From assembly GCF_900090105.1 (NCBI RefSeq), contig NZ_FMDM01000013.1, positions 124,001 to 188,000 of the forward strand: DNA of 64,000 bases. The letters run 5' to 3'. Origin of the DNA: Micromonospora humi (GTDB lineage Bacteria > Actinomycetota > Actinomycetes > Mycobacteriales > Micromonosporaceae). Below, piece after piece: positions 53,353-63,180 of the stretch (position 1 is the first letter of the stretch; every line of letters begins with the position of its first letter). The notes beneath the pieces are model-generated. The model ran no database searches. It saw only the letters and a program-made list of their open reading frames with translations, and was not told the origin of the DNA. The position numbers and the translations under genes were made by a program.

Positions 53353-55017
53353 GTGACTCCCGCAGAACTCGCCGAGGTCGTCCTCGCCGCAGCCCACGCC
53401 GTCTTCGACGAGCGGGGTCTGGACCGCGCCGCGCTGCCCGCGCAGACCACCGTCGAGCGACCCCGTAACCCCGATCACGGCGACTACGCCTCCACGCTGG
53501 CGCTGCAGCTCAGCAAGAAGGTCGGGGTGCCCCCGCGGGAGCTGGCCGCGGCGCTGGCCGAGCAGCTCGGCCGGGCACCGGGGATCAAGTCGGTGGAGAT
53601 CGCCGGCCCGGGCTTCCTGAACATCCGGCTCGACGCCGCCGCCGCCGGCCAGCTCGCCCGGTCGATCGTCGAGGCCGGCCCGGCCTACGGGCGCAGCGAC
53701 ACCCTGGCCGGGCAGCGGATCAACCTGGAGTTCGTCTCGGCGAACCCGACCGGCCCGGTGCACATCGGCGGCGTCCGCTGGGCAGCCGTCGGTGACGCGC
53801 TCAGCCGGCTGCTGCGGGCCACCGGCGCCGACGTGGGCACGGAATACTACTTCAACGACGCCGGGTCCCAGATCGACCGGTTCGCCCGCTCGCTGCTGGC
53901 CGCCGCCAAGGGCGAGCCGGCCCCGGAGGACGGCTACGGCGGGGCGTACATCGCGGAGATCGCCGCCGAGGTCGTCAAGAAGCGGCCCGACGTGCTGGAC
54001 CTGTCCGACGACGCCGCCCAGGAGGTGTTCCGGGTGGAGGGCGTCCAGCTCATGTTCGCCGAGATCAGGTCCTCGCTGCGCGACTTCGGCGTCGAGTTCG
54101 ACACCTACTTCAACGAGAAGGACCTGCACGACCGGGGCGAGCTGGAGCAGGCGCTGGCCCGGCTGCGCGAGCAGGGGCACGTCTTCGAGTCCGAGGGCGC
54201 GACCTGGCTGCGCACCACCGACTTCGGCGACGACAAGGACCGGGTGCTGCGCAAGTCCAACGGCGAGTGGACCTACTTCGCCGCCGACTGCGCCTACTAC
54301 CTCGACAAGCGGGAGCGCGGCTTCGAGCGGGTCGTGATCATGCTGGGCGCCGACCACCACGGCTACATCGGCCGGATGAAGGCGATGGCCGCCTGCTTCG
54401 GCGACGACCCGGCGCGCACCCTGGAGATCCTCATCGGCCAGCTGGTCAACCTGGTCCGCGACGGCGCCCCGGTGCGGATGAGCAAGCGGGCCGGCACCGT
54501 GGTCACCCTGGAGGACCTGGTCGACGCGATCGGCGTGGACGCCTCCCGCTACGCGCTGGCCCGGTACTCCAGCGACTCGCCCATCGACATCGACGTGGAG
54601 CTGTGGACCCGGGCCACCCGCGACAACCCGGTCTACTACGTGCAGTACGTGGCCGCCCGCACCGCGAGCGTCAACCGCAACGCCGCCGAGGTGGGGCTGA
54701 CCCGGGGCGACGCCGCCGACTTCCACGCCGAGCTGCTCGACCACGAGAAGGAGAACGAGCTGCTCAAGGCGCTTGCCGCGTTCCCGTCCGTGGTGGCCGC
54801 CGCGGCCGAGCTGCGGGCCCCGCACCGGCTCTCCCACTACCTGGAGGACCTGGCGCAGGCCTACCACCGGTTCTACGACAACTGCCGGATCCTGCCGCGC
54901 GGCGACGAGGAGGTCACCGACCTGCACCGGGCCCGGCTCTGGCTCAACGACGCCACCCGGGTGGTCATCGCCAACGGCCTGCGCCTGCTCGGCGTCTCGG
55001 CGCCCGAGAGGATGTGA
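53353..55017 (+). CDS. argS: Arginyl-tRNA synthetase
   Basis: A 554-residue class I synthetase. An N-terminal Add-1 domain (NPDHGDYASTLALQLSKKVG) is followed by the HIGH motif as HIGG (NPTGPVHIGGVRWAAVGDAL), LGADHHGYI, KMSKS-like region MSKRAGTVVTLEDL, and the helical DALR anticodon domain (HRLSHYLEDLAQAYHRFYDN). It makes Arg-tRNA in the cytosol. GTG 53353 is predicted leaderless. It starts the conserved actinobacterial order argS-lysA-hom-thrC; lysA begins 4 bp after its stop. Confidence 0.97.
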   Translation: MTPAELAEVVLAAAHAVFDERGLDRAALPAQTTVERPRNPDHGDYASTLALQLSKKVGVPPRELAAALAEQLGRAPGIKSVEIAGPGFLNIRLDAAAAGQLARSIVEAGPAYGRSDTLAGQRINLEFVSANPTGPVHIGGVRWAAVGDALSRLLRATGADVGTEYYFNDAGSQIDRFARSLLAAAKGEPAPEDGYGGAYIAEIAAEVVKKRPDVLDLSDDAAQEVFRVEGVQLMFAEIRSSLRDFGVEFDTYFNEKDLHDRGELEQALARLREQGHVFESEGATWLRTTDFGDDKDRVLRKSNGEWTYFAADCAYYLDKRERGFERVVIMLGADHHGYIGRMKAMAACFGDDPARTLEILIGQLVNLVRDGAPVRMSKRAGTVVTLEDLVDAIGVDASRYALARYSSDSPIDIDVELWTRATRDNPVYYVQYVAARTASVNRNAAEVGLTRGDAADFHAELLDHEKENELLKALAAFPSVVAAAAELRAPHRLSHYLEDLAQAYHRFYDNCRILPRGDEEVTDLHRARLWLNDATRVVIANGLRLLGVSAPERM

Positions 55018-55021
55018 GCCG

Positions 55022-56407
55022 GTGCGCGCGCACGAGGCCGGTGCCCTGCACGGTGACATCGGCAACCGGGGGCCCGCCTGGCTGCGTACCCCGGTCGACG
55101 TCAACTCCCTGGTGCCGCAGTTGTGGCCGCGCCACGTGGCGCGCGGCCCGGCCGGCGCGCTGACCGCCGCCGGGCTGGACGTCCGCGACCTGGCCGCCGA
55201 GTTCGGCACCCCGGCGTACGTGCTGGACGAGGACGACCTGCGCGGACGCTGCCGCGAGTTCCGGGCCGCCTTCCCGGACGCGGACGTCTACTACGCCGGC
55301 AAGGCGTTCCTCTGCCGCGCCGTGGTCCGGATGATCGCCGAGGAGGGCATGTTCCTCGACGTCTGCACCGGCGGCGAACTGGCCACCGCGCTGTCGGCCG
55401 GGATGCCGCCGGACCGGATCGGCTTCCACGGCAACAACAAGTCGGTGGCCGAGCTGACCCGGGCGGTGGAGGCCGGGGTGGGGCGGATCATCGTCGACTC
55501 GTCCACCGAGATCGACCGGCTCAGCGCGCTGGCCCGCGAGCGGGGCGTCCGCCCCCGGGTGCTGCTGCGGGTCACCGTCGGCGTGGAGGCGCACACCCAC
55601 GAGTTCATCGCCACCGCGCACGAGGACCAGAAGTTCGGCTTCTCGCTGGCCGGCGGCGCGGCCGTGGCGGCGGCGTTCCGGATCCTCGACGAGGACGTGC
55701 TGGAGCTGCGCGGCCTGCACTCGCACATCGGTTCGCAGATCTTCGACGCCAGCGGCTTCGAGGTCTCCGCCCGTCGGGTGCTCGCCCTGCAGGCGCAGAT
55801 CCGTGACGCGCGCGGGGTGGAACTGCCCGAGCTGGACCTCGGCGGCGGCTTCGGCATCGCGTACACCACGCAGGACGACCCGGCCTCGCCGCACGACCTG
55901 GCCAAGCGGCTCCGCAAGATCGTCGACGGGGAGTGCGCGGCGGAGAACCTCGCCGTGCCGCACCTCTCCGTCGAGCCCGGCCGGGCGATCGTCGGCCCGG
56001 CCGTGTTCACGCTCTACCAGGTCGGGACCGTCAAGGACCTGGACGGCCTGCGGACCTACGTGAGCGTCGACGGCGGGATGAGCGACAACATCCGCACCGC
56101 GCTCTACGACGCCTCCTACTCGGCGACCGTGGCCAACCGGACGTCGGCGGCCCCGCCGTTGCTCGCCCGGGTGGTGGGAAAGCACTGTGAGTCCGGGGAC
56201 ATCGTGGTGAAGGATGAATTCCTGCCCGCCGACGTGCAGCCCGGAGATCTTGTCGCGGTGCCCGGCACCGGGGCCTACTGCCGGAGCATGGCCAGCAACT
56301 ACAACCATGTGCCGCGCCCCCCGGTCGTCGCCGTCCGTGACGGCTCGGCCCGGGTGATCGTTCGCCGGGAGACGGAAGACGACCTGCTCGCATTGGACGT
56401 GGGATGA
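55022..56407 (+). CDS. lysA: Diaminopimelate decarboxylase
   Basis: A 461-residue PLP-dependent enzyme for the last step of lysine synthesis. The PLP Lys is in DVYYAGKAFLC, the phosphate-binding and substrate residues in LHSHIGSQIFDAS, GGGFGI and VEPGRAIVG, and the C-terminal active-site Cys region in HCESGDIV and GAYCRSMASNYN. GTG 55022 follows GAGAGG, which lies in the argS end, so coupling is likely. The stop overlaps the hom start (ATGA at 56404). Confidence 0.97.
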   Translation: MRAHEAGALHGDIGNRGPAWLRTPVDVNSLVPQLWPRHVARGPAGALTAAGLDVRDLAAEFGTPAYVLDEDDLRGRCREFRAAFPDADVYYAGKAFLCRAVVRMIAEEGMFLDVCTGGELATALSAGMPPDRIGFHGNNKSVAELTRAVEAGVGRIIVDSSTEIDRLSALARERGVRPRVLLRVTVGVEAHTHEFIATAHEDQKFGFSLAGGAAVAAAFRILDEDVLELRGLHSHIGSQIFDASGFEVSARRVLALQAQIRDARGVELPELDLGGGFGIAYTTQDDPASPHDLAKRLRKIVDGECAAENLAVPHLSVEPGRAIVGPAVFTLYQVGTVKDLDGLRTYVSVDGGMSDNIRTALYDASYSATVANRTSAAPPLLARVVGKHCESGDIVVKDEFLPADVQPGDLVAVPGTGAYCRSMASNYNHVPRPPVVAVRDGSARVIVRRETEDDLLALDVG

Positions 56408-57708
56408 CCTCACCTGTTCGCTTGGCGTTGCTCGGCTGCGGCACGGTCGGCAGCGACGTCGTCCGCCTGCTGCACGAGCAGTCGGCCGACCTCGCCGCCC
56501 GGATCGGCGCGCCGCTGGAGATCGCCGGCATCGCCGTCCGCCGGCTCGGCCGCGACCGCGGTGACCTGCCGGTCGACGACAGCCTGTTCACCACCGACCC
56601 GCTGGGGCTGATCAAGCGGGACGACGTGGACGTGGTGGTCGAGGTGGTCGGCGGCATCGAGCCGGCCCGGGGCTGGCTGGTCGAGGCGCTGCGCGCCGGC
56701 AAGAGCGTGGTGACCGCCAACAAGGCGCTGCTCGCCGAGGACGGCGCCACGCTGCACGACGCGGCCGCCGAGGGCGGCGCCGACCTCTACTACGAGGCGA
56801 GCGTCGCCGGCGCCATCCCGCTGCTGCGCCCGCTGCGCGAGTCGCTGCACGGCGACCGGATCACCCGGGTCACCGGCATCGTGAACGGCACCACCAACTT
56901 CATCCTCTCCGCCATGGACGCGACCGGCGCCGGCTTCGCCGAGGCGCTGGAGGAGGCCACCGAGCTGGGATACGCGGAGGCCGACCCGACGGCCGACGTG
57001 GAGGGCTTCGACGCCGCCGCCAAGGCCGCCATCCTCGCCTCGCTGGCGTTCCACACCCGGGTCACCGCCGCCGACGTGCACCGCGAGGGCATCACCGAGG
57101 TGACCGCGGCGGACGTGGCCAGCGCCAAGGCGATGGGCTGCACGATCAAGCTGCTCTGCATCGCCGCCCGGGGCGTCGACGCCGCGGGCGGCGAGACCGT
57201 CAACGTCCGGGTGCATCCGGCGATGATCCCGCTCACCCACCCGCTCGCCCGGGTCGGCGACGCGTTCAACGCGGTCTTCGTCGAGGCCGACGCGGCCGGG
57301 CCGCTCATGTTCTACGGCCGCGGCGCGGGCGGCGCGCCCACCGCCAGCGCCGTGCTCGGCGACGTGGTCGCGGTGGCCCGCAACCGCATCGCCGGGGTGC
57401 ACCAGGCCAGCGAGTCGGCGTACGCGGACCTGTCGGTGCGGCCGATGGGGGAGGCGCTCACCCGCTACCACATCAGCCTCGACGTGGCCGACCGGCCGGG
57501 TGTGCTGGCGTCGGTGGCCGGGGTGTTCGCCCGGCACGAGGTCTCCATCGCCACCGTGCGGCAGGGACCCGCCGGCGGCGACGCCGAGCTGGTCATCGTC
57601 ACCCACGTCGCGCCGGACGCCGCGCTCGCCGCCACCGTGCGGGAGCTGCGCGGGCTGGACACCGTCCGCTCGGTGACCAGCGTGCTACGGGTCGAGGGTG
57701 GGGCGTAA
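56404..57708 (+). CDS. hom: Homoserine dehydrogenase
   Basis: A 434-residue enzyme that reduces aspartate semialdehyde to homoserine for Thr and Met. NAD(P) site LLGCGTVGSDVVRLL; catalytic region NKALLAEDGATLHDAAAEGG and GIVNGTTNFILSAM with Lys in the EGFDAAAKAAILASLAFH segment; C-terminal ACT domain (LDVADRPGVLASVAGVFARH) for threonine feedback. It is translated from the ATGA overlap with lysA. Confidence 0.97.
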   Translation: MTSPVRLALLGCGTVGSDVVRLLHEQSADLAARIGAPLEIAGIAVRRLGRDRGDLPVDDSLFTTDPLGLIKRDDVDVVVEVVGGIEPARGWLVEALRAGKSVVTANKALLAEDGATLHDAAAEGGADLYYEASVAGAIPLLRPLRESLHGDRITRVTGIVNGTTNFILSAMDATGAGFAEALEEATELGYAEADPTADVEGFDAAAKAAILASLAFHTRVTAADVHREGITEVTAADVASAKAMGCTIKLLCIAARGVDAAGGETVNVRVHPAMIPLTHPLARVGDAFNAVFVEADAAGPLMFYGRGAGGAPTASAVLGDVVAVARNRIAGVHQASESAYADLSVRPMGEALTRYHISLDVADRPGVLASVAGVFARHEVSIATVRQGPAGGDAELVIVTHVAPDAALAATVRELRGLDTVRSVTSVLRVEGGA

Positions 57709-57821
57709 CCCCGCCGTCCCGCCTGATGGTTAAGGCAGGGTGTGGCGGTGGCCGGCGAGGCAGGCTGGGCCACGCTGGTGACAGGCCCCGCGACCGGGGC
57801 GACGGAGGCGAGGAGCGGGAC

Positions 57822-58871
57822 ATGTGGCGAGGGCTGATCGAGGCGTACCGGGACCGGCTGCCGATCACCGAGGCCACTCCCGTCGTGACCCTGCACGAGG
57901 GGAACACGCCGCTGCTGCCGGCGCCGGTGCTCTCCGCCCGGGTCGGCGCCGACGTGTGGCTCAAGGTCGAGGGCGCGAACCCGACCGGCTCGTTCAAGGA
58001 CCGGGGCATGACGGTCGCCGTCTCCAAGGCCATCGAGGGCGGTGACAAGGCGATCATCTGCGCCTCCACCGGCAACACCAGCGCGTCGGCCGCCGCGTAC
58101 GCGGCGCGGGCCGGGATCACCTGCGCGGTGCTGGTGCCGCAGGGCAAGATCGCGTTGGGCAAGCTGGCCCAGGCGCTGGTGCACGGCGCGAAGCTGCTCC
58201 AGGTGCAGGGCAACTTCGACGACTGCCTGGCGCTGGCCGGCAAGCTCGCTCAGGACTTCCCGGTGGCGCTGGTCAACTCCGTCAACATCTACCGGCTGCA
58301 CGGGCAGAAGACGGCCGCCTTCGAGATCGTCGAGGCGCTCGGCGACGCGCCCGACATCCACTGCCTGCCGGTCGGCAACGCCGGCAACATCTCCGCCTAC
58401 TGGATGGGCTACTCGGAGGACCTGCGCGACGGCAACGCCACGAAGGCACCCCGGATGTACGGCTTCCAGGCCGCCGGGGCCGCCCCGATCGTCACCGGCC
58501 AGATGGTGCCCGAGCCGTCGACCATCGCCACCGCCATCCGGATCGGCAACCCGGCGAGCTGGACCAAGGCCGTCGACGCGCGGGACGCCTCCGACGGGCT
58601 GATCTCCGCGGTCACCGACCGGGAGATCCTCTCCGCCTACCGGCTGCTGGCCCGCGAGGTCGGGGTCTTCGTCGAGCTGGGCAGCGCGGCGAGCGTGGCC
58701 GGCCTGCTCCAGCAGGCCGACGCCGGTCGGGTGCCGGCCGGGTCGCGGGTGGTGTGCACGGTCACCGGGCACGGCCTGAAGGACCCGGAGTGGGCCATCT
58801 CGACCGCCCCCGCGCCGCTGACCGTCGCCAACGACGCGATCGCCGCGGCGCGCGCCCTCGACCTGGCCTGA
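57822..58871 (+). CDS. thrC: Threonine synthase
   Basis: A 349-residue PLP enzyme that converts phosphohomoserine to threonine. Seen: LHEGNTPLLPAP, PLP Lys in NPTGSFKDRGM, ICASTGNTSASAAAYA, and CLPVGNAGNISAYWMGY. ATG 57822 follows GCGAGGAGCGGG. Homoserine kinase (thrB), which normally follows and supplies the substrate, is not next; an RND pump gene starts 90 bp later. The 113 bp before thrC contain a small hairpin (57786-57801). Confidence 0.96.
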   Translation: MWRGLIEAYRDRLPITEATPVVTLHEGNTPLLPAPVLSARVGADVWLKVEGANPTGSFKDRGMTVAVSKAIEGGDKAIICASTGNTSASAAAYAARAGITCAVLVPQGKIALGKLAQALVHGAKLLQVQGNFDDCLALAGKLAQDFPVALVNSVNIYRLHGQKTAAFEIVEALGDAPDIHCLPVGNAGNISAYWMGYSEDLRDGNATKAPRMYGFQAAGAAPIVTGQMVPEPSTIATAIRIGNPASWTKAVDARDASDGLISAVTDREILSAYRLLAREVGVFVELGSAASVAGLLQQADAGRVPAGSRVVCTVTGHGLKDPEWAISTAPAPLTVANDAIAAARALDLA

Positions 58872-58961
58872 GGCGCACCCGCCCCGGGAACGGGCGACCC
58901 GAGCGGGTGCGGCAGACTCAGGGCAACCCCGCAGACCCCTCCTCAGGAGTGACCAACGCCC

Positions 58962-61900
58962 ATGTCGTTGCTCGCCAGATTCAGTCTTGCCAACCGGGGC
59001 CTGATCGCCCTGATCGCGTTGGTGACCGCGGCGTTCGGCTTGTTCGCCGTGCCGTCGCTCAAGCAGCAGCTGCTGCCGTCGCTGGAGTTCCCCGCCGCGT
59101 TCATCGTGGCGCCGTACCCGGGTGCCGCGCCGGAGATCGTCGAGTCCCAGGTCGCCGAGCCGATCGAGAACAGCCTCCAGGGCATCCCGGGGCTGGAGAA
59201 GGTCACCTCCACGTCCCGCGAGGGGGCGGCGACCGTCCAGGTGCAGTACGAGTTCGGCACCGACCTGGACGACGTGGTCAACAAGATGGAGACCGCGCTC
59301 AACCGGACCCAGCTCCCCGAGGGCGTCGACCCGCAGGTGATCGCCGGCAGCACGGACGACCTGCCGGCCGTGGTGGTCGCCGCGACCGGCGACGGCGACG
59401 AGCGGGCGCTGGCCGAGAAGCTGCGCGCCACCGTGGTGCCCGAGCTGGAGGGGCTGGACGGGGTCCGTTCGGTGGACGTCACCGGCGCCCGGGACCAGGT
59501 GGTGGCGATCACGCCGGACCCGGCGAAGCTGGCTGCCGCCCGGGTGGCGCCGACCGCGATCGCGCAGGCGTTGAAGACCAACGGGGTGGCGGTGCCGGCC
59601 GGCGCGCTGGCCGACGGCGACCGGTCGCTGCCGGTGCAGGTCGGCACCCCGATCCGCACCGTGGACGACCTGCGCGGCATCGTGCTCACCACCGCGCCCG
59701 CCACCCCGGTCCGTCTCGGTGACGTGGCCCGGGTGGAGCAGCAGCTCGCCCCGGCGACGTCGTTCACCCGCACCAACGGCAGGCCGAGCCTGGGCATCGC
59801 GGTCACCGCCAGCCCGGACGGCAACGCGGTCGGCATCTCGCACGACATCCGGGACCGGTTGGACGACCTGGAGGCCGCCTCCGGCGCCGAGCTGACAGTG
59901 GTCTTCGACCAGGCCCCGTTCGTCGAGCGGTCCATCGAGAGCCTCACCACCGAGGGCCTGCTCGGCCTGCTGATGGCGGTGGTGGTGATCCTGGTCTTCC
60001 TGCTCTCGGTGCGGTCCACGGTGGTCACCGCGGTCTCCATCCCGCTGTCGGTGCTGGTCGCGCTGATCGTGCTCTGGGCCGGCGACTACTCGCTCAACCT
60101 GCTCACGCTCGGCGCGTTGACCATCGCGGTCGGCCGGGTGGTCGACGACTCGATCGTGGTGCTGGAGAACATCAAACGGCACCTGGAGTACGGCGAGCCG
60201 AAGCGGGAGGCGATCCTGACCGCGGTCCGCGAGGTGGCCGGCGCGGTGACCGCCTCGACCCTGACCACGGTCGCGGTGTTCGCGCCGATCGCCCTGGTGG
60301 GTGGCTTCGTGGGGCAGCTCTTCGCGCCGTTCGCGATCACGGTGACGGTGGCCCTGCTCGCCTCGCTGCTGGTGTCGCTGACCGTCATCCCGGTGCTGGC
60401 CTACTGGTTCCTCCGGCCGCGTCACCGCGCCGACGACGAGGCCGAGCGCCGGGCCGCCGAGGAGAAGGAGCTGCGCAGCCCGTTGCAGCGGGCGTACCTG
60501 CCGGTGATCGGGTTCGCCACCCGGTCGCGGAAGAGCCGGTGGGCCACCGTGGCGCTCGGCCTGGTGGTGCTGCTGGGCACGTTCGGCCTGGCCCAGAAGC
60601 TGGAGACGAACTTCCTGGACGACTCCGGCCAGGACACGCTGGCCATCCGGCAGGAGATGCCGGCCGGCACCGGGCTCGCCGGCACCGACCGGGCCGCCGC
60701 CCGGGTGGAGGAGGTGCTGAAGCGTACGTCGGGGGTGGAGACCTACCAGGTCAGCGCCGGCGGCGGGGACAACCCGTGGGCCGGCGGCGGCAGCGACGAG
60801 GCGTCCTGGTCCCTGGCGCTCTCCGACGACACCGACGCCACGACCGTGCGGGAGGCCCTGCGCAAGGAGTTCGACGCGCTGGGTCCGGAGGCCGGCGAGC
60901 TGACCTTCGGCGGTGGGCAGAACGCCTCCGCCAACCAGGTCGAGGTGGTGGTGCAGGCCGCCGACCAGGAGACGCTGACCCGGGCGGCGGAGGAGGTCCG
61001 GGCCGCGATGGCCGACCTCTCCGGCGTCGAGGACGTGACGACCGGCCTGGCCACCCGGGTGCCCCGGGTGGAGGTGACCGTGGACCGGGTGGCCGCGGCC
61101 CGCGCGGGTCTCAGCGAGGCGGCCGTGGGGCAGCTCGTGGCGCAGGCGTACCGGGGGGCGCCGCTCGGCCAGGTCACGCTGGACGGCACCGCGCAGGACG
61201 TGGTGCTCAGCACCGGGGCCCGGCCGCCGGTGAACGTGGCCGAGCTGCGGGCGCTGCGGGTGGGACCGGTGACGCTGGACGCGATCGCCGACGTCGACCA
61301 GGTCGACGGGCCGCAGCAGGTGACCCGGATCGACGGCGAGCGCAGCGTCTCGGTGACCGGCACGGCCACCAGCTCGAACCTCGGCGCCACCACGCAGGAG
61401 TTGCAGAAGAAGCTGGACGCGCTGGAGGTGCCGGGCGCCACGTACGTGATCGGCGGGGTGAGCGCCGACCAGGCGGACGCGTTCGCGGACCTCGGCCTGG
61501 CCGTGCTGGCCGCCATCGCGATCGTCTTCCTGATCATGGTGGCCACCTTCCGCAGCCTGACCCAGGCGCTGATCCTGCTGATCTCGGTGCCGTTCGCGGC
61601 GACCGGGGCGATCGCGCTGCTGCTGGCCACCGGGACGCCGCTGGGCGTGCCGGCGCTGATCGGCGTGCTCATGCTGGTCGGCATCGTGGTGACCAACGCG
61701 ATCGTGCTGCTCGACCTGATCAACCAGTACCGGGCGCAGGGCATGGGGGTCACCGAGGCCGTGGTCGAGGGCGGCCGGCGGCGGTTGCGGCCGATCCTGA
61801 TGACCGCGGTGGCCACCGTGTTCGCGCTGCTGCCGATGGCGTTCGGGCTGACCGGCGAGGGTGGCTTCATCTCCAAGCCGCTGGCGATCGTGGTGATCGG

Positions 61901-62213
61901 CGGCCTGCTCAGCTCGACGCTGCTCACGCTGGTCCTGGTGCCGACGCTCTACACGATGGTGGAGCGCACCAAGGGCTCGCTGCGGGCCCGCCGGGACCGC
62001 CGTCGCGGCGGTGCCCCGGAGCCGGTCGAGGAGGCAGTGGCGCCGGGCCCGGTCGAGACCCCGGTGCCGGTGACCGTCGGCGGCGGGGCGGGGCCGGCCG
62101 AGCCGGTCGCGCCGCCTGCCCGCCCGTCCGGGGCGCTGGTCGACGGTACGGACCAGTTCGAGGTGCTCCGCCTGCCGAAGAGTCGCCGTTCCCCCCTTCC
62201 CCCGACCGAGTGA
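58962..62213 (+). CDS. RND-superfamily efflux pump (AcrB/HAE1-like)
   Basis: A 1083-residue transporter with the twelve-helix RND layout and two large external loops: helix 1 (GLIALIALVTAAFGLFAVPS), first porter domain (GVRSVDVTGARDQVVAITPD), helices 2-6 with NLLTLGALTIAVGRVVDDSI (Asp pair of the proton relay), a second loop, and helices 8-12 (GVPALIGVLMLVGIVVTNAI). No membrane-fusion protein or outer channel is encoded, as usual in Gram-positives. The acidic/Pro C-terminal tail is cytosolic. ATG 58962 follows AGGAG at a rather long spacing. Its TGA is in repeat copy 5. Confidence 0.92.
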   Translation: MSLLARFSLANRGLIALIALVTAAFGLFAVPSLKQQLLPSLEFPAAFIVAPYPGAAPEIVESQVAEPIENSLQGIPGLEKVTSTSREGAATVQVQYEFGTDLDDVVNKMETALNRTQLPEGVDPQVIAGSTDDLPAVVVAATGDGDERALAEKLRATVVPELEGLDGVRSVDVTGARDQVVAITPDPAKLAAARVAPTAIAQALKTNGVAVPAGALADGDRSLPVQVGTPIRTVDDLRGIVLTTAPATPVRLGDVARVEQQLAPATSFTRTNGRPSLGIAVTASPDGNAVGISHDIRDRLDDLEAASGAELTVVFDQAPFVERSIESLTTEGLLGLLMAVVVILVFLLSVRSTVVTAVSIPLSVLVALIVLWAGDYSLNLLTLGALTIAVGRVVDDSIVVLENIKRHLEYGEPKREAILTAVREVAGAVTASTLTTVAVFAPIALVGGFVGQLFAPFAITVTVALLASLLVSLTVIPVLAYWFLRPRHRADDEAERRAAEEKELRSPLQRAYLPVIGFATRSRKSRWATVALGLVVLLGTFGLAQKLETNFLDDSGQDTLAIRQEMPAGTGLAGTDRAAARVEEVLKRTSGVETYQVSAGGGDNPWAGGGSDEASWSLALSDDTDATTVREALRKEFDALGPEAGELTFGGGQNASANQVEVVVQAADQETLTRAAEEVRAAMADLSGVEDVTTGLATRVPRVEVTVDRVAAARAGLSEAAVGQLVAQAYRGAPLGQVTLDGTAQDVVLSTGARPPVNVAELRALRVGPVTLDAIADVDQVDGPQQVTRIDGERSVSVTGTATSSNLGATTQELQKKLDALEVPGATYVIGGVSADQADAFADLGLAVLAAIAIVFLIMVATFRSLTQALILLISVPFAATGAIALLLATGTPLGVPALIGVLMLVGIVVTNAIVLLDLINQYRAQGMGVTEAVVEGGRRRLRPILMTAVATVFALLPMAFGLTGEGGFISKPLAIVVIGGLLSSTLLTLVLVPTLYTMVERTKGSLRARRDRRRGGAPEPVEEAVAPGPVETPVPVTVGGGAGPAEPVAPPARPSGALVDGTDQFEVLRLPKSRRSPLPPTE

Positions 62214-62267
62214 AAGGAGGGGCCCCCGCTTAACGCTTTCTGCATAGGCGGGGGCCCCGCTTGACAC
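62210..62267. repeat. Double GGGGCCCC palindrome, copy 5
   Basis: GTGAAAGGAGGGGCCCCC, GCTTAACG, CTTTCTGCATAG, then GCGGGGGCCCCGCTTGACAC. This is the reverse orientation of copy 4 and nearly identical to it. The RND stop TGA (62211-62213) is inside the left edge. Confidence 0.88.
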
Positions 62268-62349
62268 CCGCACCGTGCGCGGGGCACCTCCGAGCCACAC
62301 CGGGCGGTACGCTCGGTGAGCTGGTGCCTACTTGGGGTGCGGGGGCGCG

Positions 62350-63171
62350 ATGGCGGGCGGCGCGGGCAGGTGGGGTCGGCGCACGTTGCTGCGCCGGTCC
62401 GCACTGGTGCTCGGCGGCGCCGCGCTGGGTTCCGCGGCCACGGTGGAGAGCACCTGGCTGGCCGACCGCCGGCTCCCGTTGGCCGGCGGCCCGGCCAGCG
62501 CCACCCTCGGCAACCGCCGTCAGGACGTCGGCGGCGGCGGGGTGCAGGTGGTCTGGGGGGTCCGGGCCGGCGCTCCGCTGGTGGCGCTGACGTTCGACGA
62601 CGGCCCCCGGCCACAGTGGACCCCGATGGTGCTGGACACCCTGGCCGAGCACCGGGTGCCGGCGACGTTCTTCCTGGTCGGTGAGCGGGCCCGCCGGCAC
62701 GCCGCGCTGGTGCGGGGCCGGATGGCCGAGCACGAGGTGGGCAACCACAGCTGGGCGCACCACGACCTCGCCCGGATGGACGCCGCCACCGTGCACGACG
62801 ACCTGCGCCGCAGCCACGACGCGATCACCGCGGCCACCGGTTCGGCGCCCCGGCTGCTCCGTCCGCCCTGGGGCCACCTGGGCGGGGCGGTGCTGCACGC
62901 CGCGGCCCGGCTGGACTACCGGGTGGTGCTCTGGACGCTGCAGATGGTCGAGAGCGAATTCCCGCACGATCCGGTCGGGCACGCCCGGCGGATCGTCGCC
63001 GACGTGCGCCCCGGCACCATCCTGCTCGGCCACGACGTCGGCGACGAGCGGCGGCTGGTGGCGCTGCGCGGCCTGCCCGACATGATCGCCGGGCTGCGGG
63101 CCCGCGGCTACACCTTCGTCACGGTCTCCGACCTGCTGCGTCGCGCTGCCGGCCCGGGAGCGGCCCGATAG
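62350..63171 (+). CDS. Exported polysaccharide deacetylase (NodB/CE4)
   Basis: A 273-residue enzyme with a twin-Arg-like signal (WGRRTLLRRSALVLGGAAL) and a CE4 domain: catalytic base and metal Asp in ALTFDDGPRP, metal His pair in VGNHSWAHHDL, RPPWGHLGG, and the C-terminal His in ILLGHDVGD. It removes N-acetyl groups from peptidoglycan or a surface glycan in the cell wall. ATG 62350 is chosen over TTG 62332. The stop TAG forms part of the -10 box of the next gene. Confidence 0.9.
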   Translation: MAGGAGRWGRRTLLRRSALVLGGAALGSAATVESTWLADRRLPLAGGPASATLGNRRQDVGGGGVQVVWGVRAGAPLVALTFDDGPRPQWTPMVLDTLAEHRVPATFFLVGERARRHAALVRGRMAEHEVGNHSWAHHDLARMDAATVHDDLRRSHDAITAATGSAPRLLRPPWGHLGGAVLHAAARLDYRVVLWTLQMVESEFPHDPVGHARRIVADVRPGTILLGHDVGDERRLVALRGLPDMIAGLRARGYTFVTVSDLLRRAAGPGAAR

Positions 63172-63174
63172 GGT
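63169..63174 (+). promoter_or_regulatory. -10 box for leaderless MFS mRNA, overlapping the deacetylase stop
   Basis: TAGGGT shares its TAG with the stop codon of the deacetylase gene and lies 6 bases before GTG 63181. Confidence 0.45.
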
Positions 63175-63180
63175 GCCGGC

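Noticed and set aside
57742..57837. Possible Thr-rich leader peptide (frame from GTG 57742) before thrC, with a GCCCC/GGGGC hairpin
   Set aside because: Only four or five Thr codons spread over 32, no ribosome site, no alternative terminator structure, and the frame runs past the thrC start. Attenuation is not supported.
57465..62300. A 1611-codon open frame on the minus strand across hom, thrC and the RND gene
   Set aside because: It is a shadow of GC-rich codons in the opposite genes. Its product is Arg/Gly/His-rich with no domain, and the plus-strand genes are well-known families.
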